Below are positions 59,068 to 64,000 of a stretch of DNA of 64,000 bases, piece by piece. The stretch spans positions 4,032,501 through 4,096,500 of the forward strand of contig OY987226.1 in NCBI GenBank assembly GCA_963920705.1, written 5' to 3'. The notes beneath the pieces were generated by a model that was given only the letters and a program-made list of their open reading frames with translations, was not told where the DNA came from and made no database searches. The first letter of the stretch is position 1. Every line of letters begins with the position of its first letter. The position numbers and the translations under genes are program-made. This DNA comes from Odiellus spinosus. Its lineage: Eukaryota > Arthropoda > Arachnida > Opiliones > Phalangiidae.

Positions 59068-61263
59068 GATGACGCGAGGGATTTGGCGCGAAAGATGACG
59101 CGAGGGATTTGGCGCGAAAGATGACGCGATGGATTTGGCGCGAAAGTAGACGCGATGGATTTGGCGCGAAAGTAGACGCGATGGATTTGGCGCGAAATAT
59201 GACGCGATGGATTTGGCGCGAAAGATGACGCGATGGATTTGGCGCGAAAGTAGATGCGAGGGATTTGGCGCGAAAGTAGATGCGATGGATTTGGCGCGAA
59301 AGTAGACGCGATGGATTTGGCGCGAAAGTAGACGCGATGGATTTGGCGCGAAATATGACGCGATGGATTTGGCGCGAAAGATGACGCGATGGATTTGGCG
59401 CGAAAGATGACGCGATGGATTTGGCGCGAAAGTAGATGCGATGGATTTGGCGCGAAAGATGACGCGATGGATTTGGCGCGAAAGATAACGCGATGGATTT
59501 GGCGCGAAAGATGACGCGATGGATTTGGCGCGAAAGATGACGCGAGGGATTTGGCGCGAAAGATGACGCGAGGGATTTGGCGCGAAAGATGACGCGATGG
59601 ATTTGGCGCGAAAGATGACGCGATGGATTTGGCGCGAAAGATGACGCGAGGGATTTGGCGCGAAAGATGACGCGATGGATTTGGCGCGAAAGATGACGCG
59701 ATGGATTTGGCGCGAAAGATGACGCGAGGGATTTGGCGCGAAAGATGACGCGATGGATTTGGCGCGAAAGATGACGCGATGGATTTGGCGCGAAAGTAGA
59801 TGCGATGGATTTGGCGCGAAAGATGACGCGATGGATTTGGCGCGAAAGATAACGCGATGGATTTGGCGCGAAAGATGACGCGATGGATTTGGCGCGAAAG
59901 ATGACGCGAGGGATTTGGCGCGAAAGATGACGCGAGGGATTTGGCGCGAAAGATGACGCGATGGATTTGGCGCGAAAGATGACGCGATGGATTTGGCGCG
60001 AAAGATGACGCGAGGGATTTGGCGCGAAAGATGACGCGATGGATTTGGCGCGAAAGATGACGCGATGGATTTGGCGCGAAAGTAGATGCGAGGGATTTGG
60101 CGCGAAAGATGACGCGAGGGATTTGGCGCGAAAGATGACGCGATGGATTTGGCGCGAAAGATGACGCGATGGATTTGGCGCGAAAGTAGATGCGATGGAT
60201 TTGGCGCGAAAGATGACGCGATGGATTTGGCGCGAAAGATAACGCGATGGATTTGGCGCGAAAGATGACGCGATGGATTTGGCGCGAAAGATGACGCGAG
60301 GGATTTGGCGCGAAAGATGACGCGAGGGATTTGGCGCGAAAGATGACGCGATGGATTTGGCGCGAAAGATGACGCGATGGATTTGGCGCGAAAGATGACG
60401 CGAGGGATTTGGCGCGAAAGATGACGCGATGGATTTGGCGCGAAAGATGACGCGATGGATTTGGCGCGAAAGATGACGCGAGGGATTTGGCGCGAAAGAT
60501 GACGCGATGGATTTGGCGCGAAAGATGACGCGATGGATTTGGCGCGAAAGTAGATGCGAGGGATTTGGCGCGAAAGATGACGCGAGGGATTTGGCGCGAA
60601 AGATGACGCGATGGATTTGGCGCGAAAGATGACGCGATGGATTTGGCGCGAAAGATGACGCGAGGGATTTGGCGCGAAAGATGACGCGATGGATTTGGCG
60701 CGAAAGATGACGCGATGGATTTGGCGCGAAAGTAGATGCGATGGATTTGGCGCGAAAGATGACGCGATGGATTTGGCGCGAAAGATAACGCGATGGATTT
60801 GGCGCGAAAGATGACGCGATGGATTTGGCGCGAAAGATGACGCGAGGGATTTGGCGCGAAAGATGACGCGAGGGATTTGGCGCGAAAGATGACGCGATGG
60901 ATTTGGCGCGAAAGATGACGCGATGGATTTGGCGCGAAAGATGACGCGAGGGATTTGGCGCGAAAGATGACGCGATGGATTTGGCGCGAAAGATGACGCG
61001 ATGGATTTGGCGCGAAAGATGACGCGAGGGATTTGGCGCGAAAGATGACGCGATGGATTTGGCGCGAAAGATGACGCGATGGATTTGGCGCGAAAGTAGA
61101 TGCGATGGATTTGGCGCGAAAGATGACGCGATGGATTTGGCGCGAAAGATAACGCGATGGATTTGGCGCGAAAGATGACGCGAGGGATTTGGCGCGAAAG
61201 ATAACGCGATGGATTTGGCGCGAAAGATGACGCGATGGATTTGGCGCGAAAGTAGACGTGAGG
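59068..61263. repeat. 26-bp satellite, about 84 copies, each with an E2F-type site
   Basis: Unit GATGACGCGATGGATTTGGC plus GCGAAA. Variants are GATGACG, GTAGACG, GTAGATG and GATAACG at the front, and CGATGG or CGAGGG. The rare GATAACG variant falls at 59484, 59848, 60238, 60784 and 61148, spacings of 14, 15, 21 and 14 units, which indicates a higher-order block of about 364 bp. The region is far more GC-rich than its surroundings. It reads through as a 740-codon minus-strand frame only because no variant creates a stop. Confidence 0.97.
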
Positions 61264-62017
61264 TATCTAACAATTTCAAGCGCTTAATAAAATCAATGTA
61301 ACGGACATTTTCTAAAGTATATGAAAATTAGACCTTAAATTAAGAAGTCTGAGCCAACAAAGAAGGGTTATTCAACATTGTCCTTTGCTGTCGAGAGAAA
61401 TTTTGTTTCCAGGGCATTAATAACTCAAAACTAAATATTCCTTAGGCCTAATTACCTTTTTTTTTCCTCGATTTAACTGAATATACTAAAGTTTTAAAAT
61501 GTTATCCCTAAAGGCTTAAAATCACTAGTACGCATTAGAATACAGATCACGTACGTCCATCTTTAATCACTACTTGTTCTACCGCAACTATAGGCATAGC
61601 AAGGAAATCCTAATCTTTCCAAACCTGTATTAAATCTTATTTTTATATCTTTTTTTTTTGGAAAGCCAGGGTTTAGAACGAGATTTTGTCCCATCGATTA
61701 GTTTAAAGTAGCAATGATGGATGCGTGTTTTCAAGTCCATAGAAGGATTTTGTTCAGGGACAATCCGCGTAATATTATAACATGGACTTGACACGTAATC
61801 TCGGTTTCATAGTAGTATAGTTAAATACATAATTTCAATCATTTCAGTTAATTAAACTTTAGTTCTAACCCTAGCAGACCTTGCGCAAAAAGAATTAATT
61901 GTGCATAAAGTGAAATAAATTTCCCCATTCAAAAACTAGCCCCCCAAAAATTTACAAACCCACCCCCAATTAGCCCCCCTAAATCCTAGCGCCGCCACTG
62001 CAAAACCACCTCAATTT
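61264..62017. other. Stretch without recognised features
   Basis: About 750 bp of AT-rich DNA. Confidence 0.35.
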
Positions 62018-62190
62018 AGCTGTGTTCATACTAGGATTTAAACCGTTTCAAAAGGCTAGTGTCGTGTGAACGGGAAATTGTCTTTTCTCGAAAATCGATT
62101 TGATTTGATTACTCGAAACTGCTTCGGGAACCGGTTTCATACCGATTCAATTTTAAACAACCGATAGATAAAGCTACAATAAAGCTACGG
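62018..62190. mobile_element. M4 element, partial
   Basis: AGCTGTGTTCATACTAGGAT start, TTCGGGAACCGGTTTCATAC interior, breaks off after AAGCTACAATAAAGC. Confidence 0.6.
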
Positions 62191-62884
62191 TCACCCAATG
62201 TGTGAATAGATTTTCAGGCTAAGCTGACGTCAAATTCTAAATCTCTTCCATTACGAAACATGTTATAACAACTTAATCCGCTTTTTTCCGTTTTACCGTT
62301 CATCATAATTTAATCCAGATTGTCTGGTTAATTTCTGGTAATTCATGGTATTTACATTATTTCGCTTTAAAACATCCTCGAAGCGTAAAATTTGAAAGCA
62401 TTTTTTGAAAATTATTTTGAAAATAATTGCTTAAATTAAAAGTACTATTGTTTAAGAATTTCGTAATTACCATTATTAAGCCGTTTTATTTTATATAGAT
62501 GTATATAGTTTATACATATTTATTTAACTTAAATAACCTTGAAAATCGCGATGAAGGCATTTTATTTAATGTTTGAAGTTTTTTTTATATTTATTCAATT
62601 TCTAAAATTCTCGGAATCTTCAAGTATATACTTTTAAGCGAGAATACCTAAACCAATAATTTATCGTGTACCTGTACTAAAGTAGATTTTAATTAAGTTA
62701 AAGTGTGTAGAATACTAAATTGACTTCCTTTTATGTTTTAAAGCGAGGCTCTCACCCTTTTTCGAATGCCTATGGATTATATTTTTAGTTTAATCACACT
62801 CGAATAAGTACTTAGACGAAAACGACCGCGCGAAAGCCACCTTATCATTTGAATAGGCCTTGCGTTGTTCGTGTCATGTCCCAC
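62191..62884. other. Stretch without recognised features
   Basis: AT-rich, no element or conserved frame seen. Confidence 0.35.
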
Positions 62885-63130
62885 CTAAGACTAATAACAC
62901 ATATCTTTGTAGATAGAGATGTTTAAAAAAAATCAAGCCTTCATATATAAGCGTCCTATAACGGCAAACAGTGCAGGGAAAAGGAGGAACCACCAAAAAC
63001 ACGTGAGTGGATGCTACTGGCAGACTAGCAAGTGGTTTTGTTAGTTACTACTGTTTGCTGTTAGAGGACGCTTATGAACGCCAGATATTGTTATCTTTAT
63101 GAAGATAGGTGCCTAATTTTGATAGTCCTA
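62885..63130. mobile_element. GCGTCCTCTAACGG-family inverted-repeat element
   Basis: ATAAGCGTCCTATAACGGCAAACAG near 62948 and CTGTTTGCTGTTAGAGGACG near 63048 are complementary. The right end reads ATTTTGATAGTCCTAG. Confidence 0.75.
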
Positions 63131-63863
63131 GAACCCACGCCACCTAAAAGGGAATGAGAGGAAAAGAACGGCCGGTTCTACTTAGAACAGGGACTCCCAC
63201 AAGTTTACTAGTGGGTTAAATACTAATTTGGGGACAAAAAAGGGGGCTAATTTAATAAAATTACGCCGTTGCCATGGTTTCGAGTTCTGGCCAGATTTGT
63301 CATTCCTTAAAAAGCCAAACTAGCTCAACTTACTCATTAATTGACCTTAAAAGTTACAAACATAATCTTACCTAATTATATTATTATTATTCGATTTGTT
63401 TTAGTTAAACAGCGTGTTTTTATTATTCTTTATTTCATGGCCTAAGAAACTCTTATAAAAAAGATAATTTGTATAATCATCGCTCAAACCGACATCGCGT
63501 AATTTATTTTAAATGATATTCAACCCTAACTCGCGGCATTTCCTGTATTTCTCCATATTTTTTTACGCTTCATCAATTTGAATCTAGGTGTGTAAGCGAA
63601 CTGTCATCATTAGTCAGTCTATGGGGAAGGAAGCTGTAGAGTAATACGTAACTTAAGTAAAGCGTGTGAAATATAACCTCGAACTGTAACTAAATAGACA
63701 GGTTTTGCATTTTCTTTGACAGCTAAGCCATTCTCTATAGGGTTTAAAAACAAAGAAATATGCTTTCTATTGAGTTTTTGAACCAGATAAGTATTACTAA
63801 GCCTATTTTTGCGTTTAAAGAAGAATGAATCGGAAAATCAACTATTATAACTAACACTGGTAT
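63131..63863. other. Stretch without recognised features
   Basis: About 730 bp before the last M1 copy; no gene or repeat recognised. Confidence 0.35.
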
Positions 63864-64000
63864 CAGAAGCCGATGAAACCCTCCTTTGAAGTCTATTACT
63901 CCCGGGTCTTGTCTACCCCTCTCTGTATGGGTTAGTTTCAAAAAGCGCGATTCGTACGCCTCCTAACGGTAGATATTTTCGGAGCGGGAGTTCGTCGAGC
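63864..64000 (-). mobile_element. M1 element, cut by window edge
   Basis: Begins CAGAAGCCGATGAAACCCTC and continues to the right edge. Confidence 0.9.

Noticed and set aside
59057..61279. 740-codon minus-strand open frame as a repetitive protein
   Set aside because: It is the 26-bp satellite read through all three phases; openness follows from the unit having no stop, and there is no start context, domain or splice partner.

Overview
This window is AT-rich eukaryotic DNA, almost certainly from an arthropod and probably an insect. The evidence is spliced genes with consistent GT-AG introns, a dense load of short inverted-repeat transposons, minisatellites inside introns, and six head-to-tail copies of the arthropod telomere unit TTAGG at 39416-39446. 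I see no bacterial-style operon, rRNA, tRNA or CRISPR array.

The genes form one cluster of four paralogs of the nose-resistant-to-fluoxetine (NRF-6-like) family. These are multi-pass membrane proteins with a secreted Cys-rich NRF domain followed by an acyltransferase-3 domain. Gene A (minus, 146-3331) runs off the left edge. Gene B (minus, 6969-17585) is complete: 14 exons, 823 aa. Gene C (plus, 27909-42846) is complete: 15 exons, 780 aa. Gene D (minus, 48858-54745) has 14 exons ending at a stop; its first exon is not in the window. I built every exon by reading splice sites and checking that phase closes. Several exon lengths (115, 88, 187, 143 nt) recur between paralogs, which supports the models. 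Upstream of A and of B sit extra, intact copies of the first exon (5058-5376 and 19903-20284) with the same splice phase, plus one decayed copy near 5630-5770. They are either alternative first exons or leftovers of tandem duplication. In gene D the His that the other three copies keep in the acyltransferase core motif is replaced by Cys.

Around and inside the introns lie many non-autonomous elements. The commonest (called M1 here, about 335 bp, ends CAGAAG...CTTCTG) occurs 19 times, usually with a 7-bp target duplication. Two unrelated families (M2, M3) also show 7-bp duplications. Another family forms near-perfect palindromes of about 460 bp with TTAA targets. No insertion interrupts a recognised coding exon.

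Region by region: 1-6.9 kb gene A, duplicated first exons and M1 copies; 7-17.6 kb gene B with three intronic minisatellites; 17.6-27.9 kb repeats and the second B-type first exon; 27.9-43 kb gene C, with an 8-kb first intron; 43-48.8 kb repeats; 48.8-54.7 kb gene D; 54.7-64 kb repeats. The last region holds a 2.2-kb, 84-copy, 26-bp satellite whose every unit contains TTTGGCGCGAAA, a two-sided match to the E2F binding consensus. That satellite is the most unusual non-coding structure in the window.
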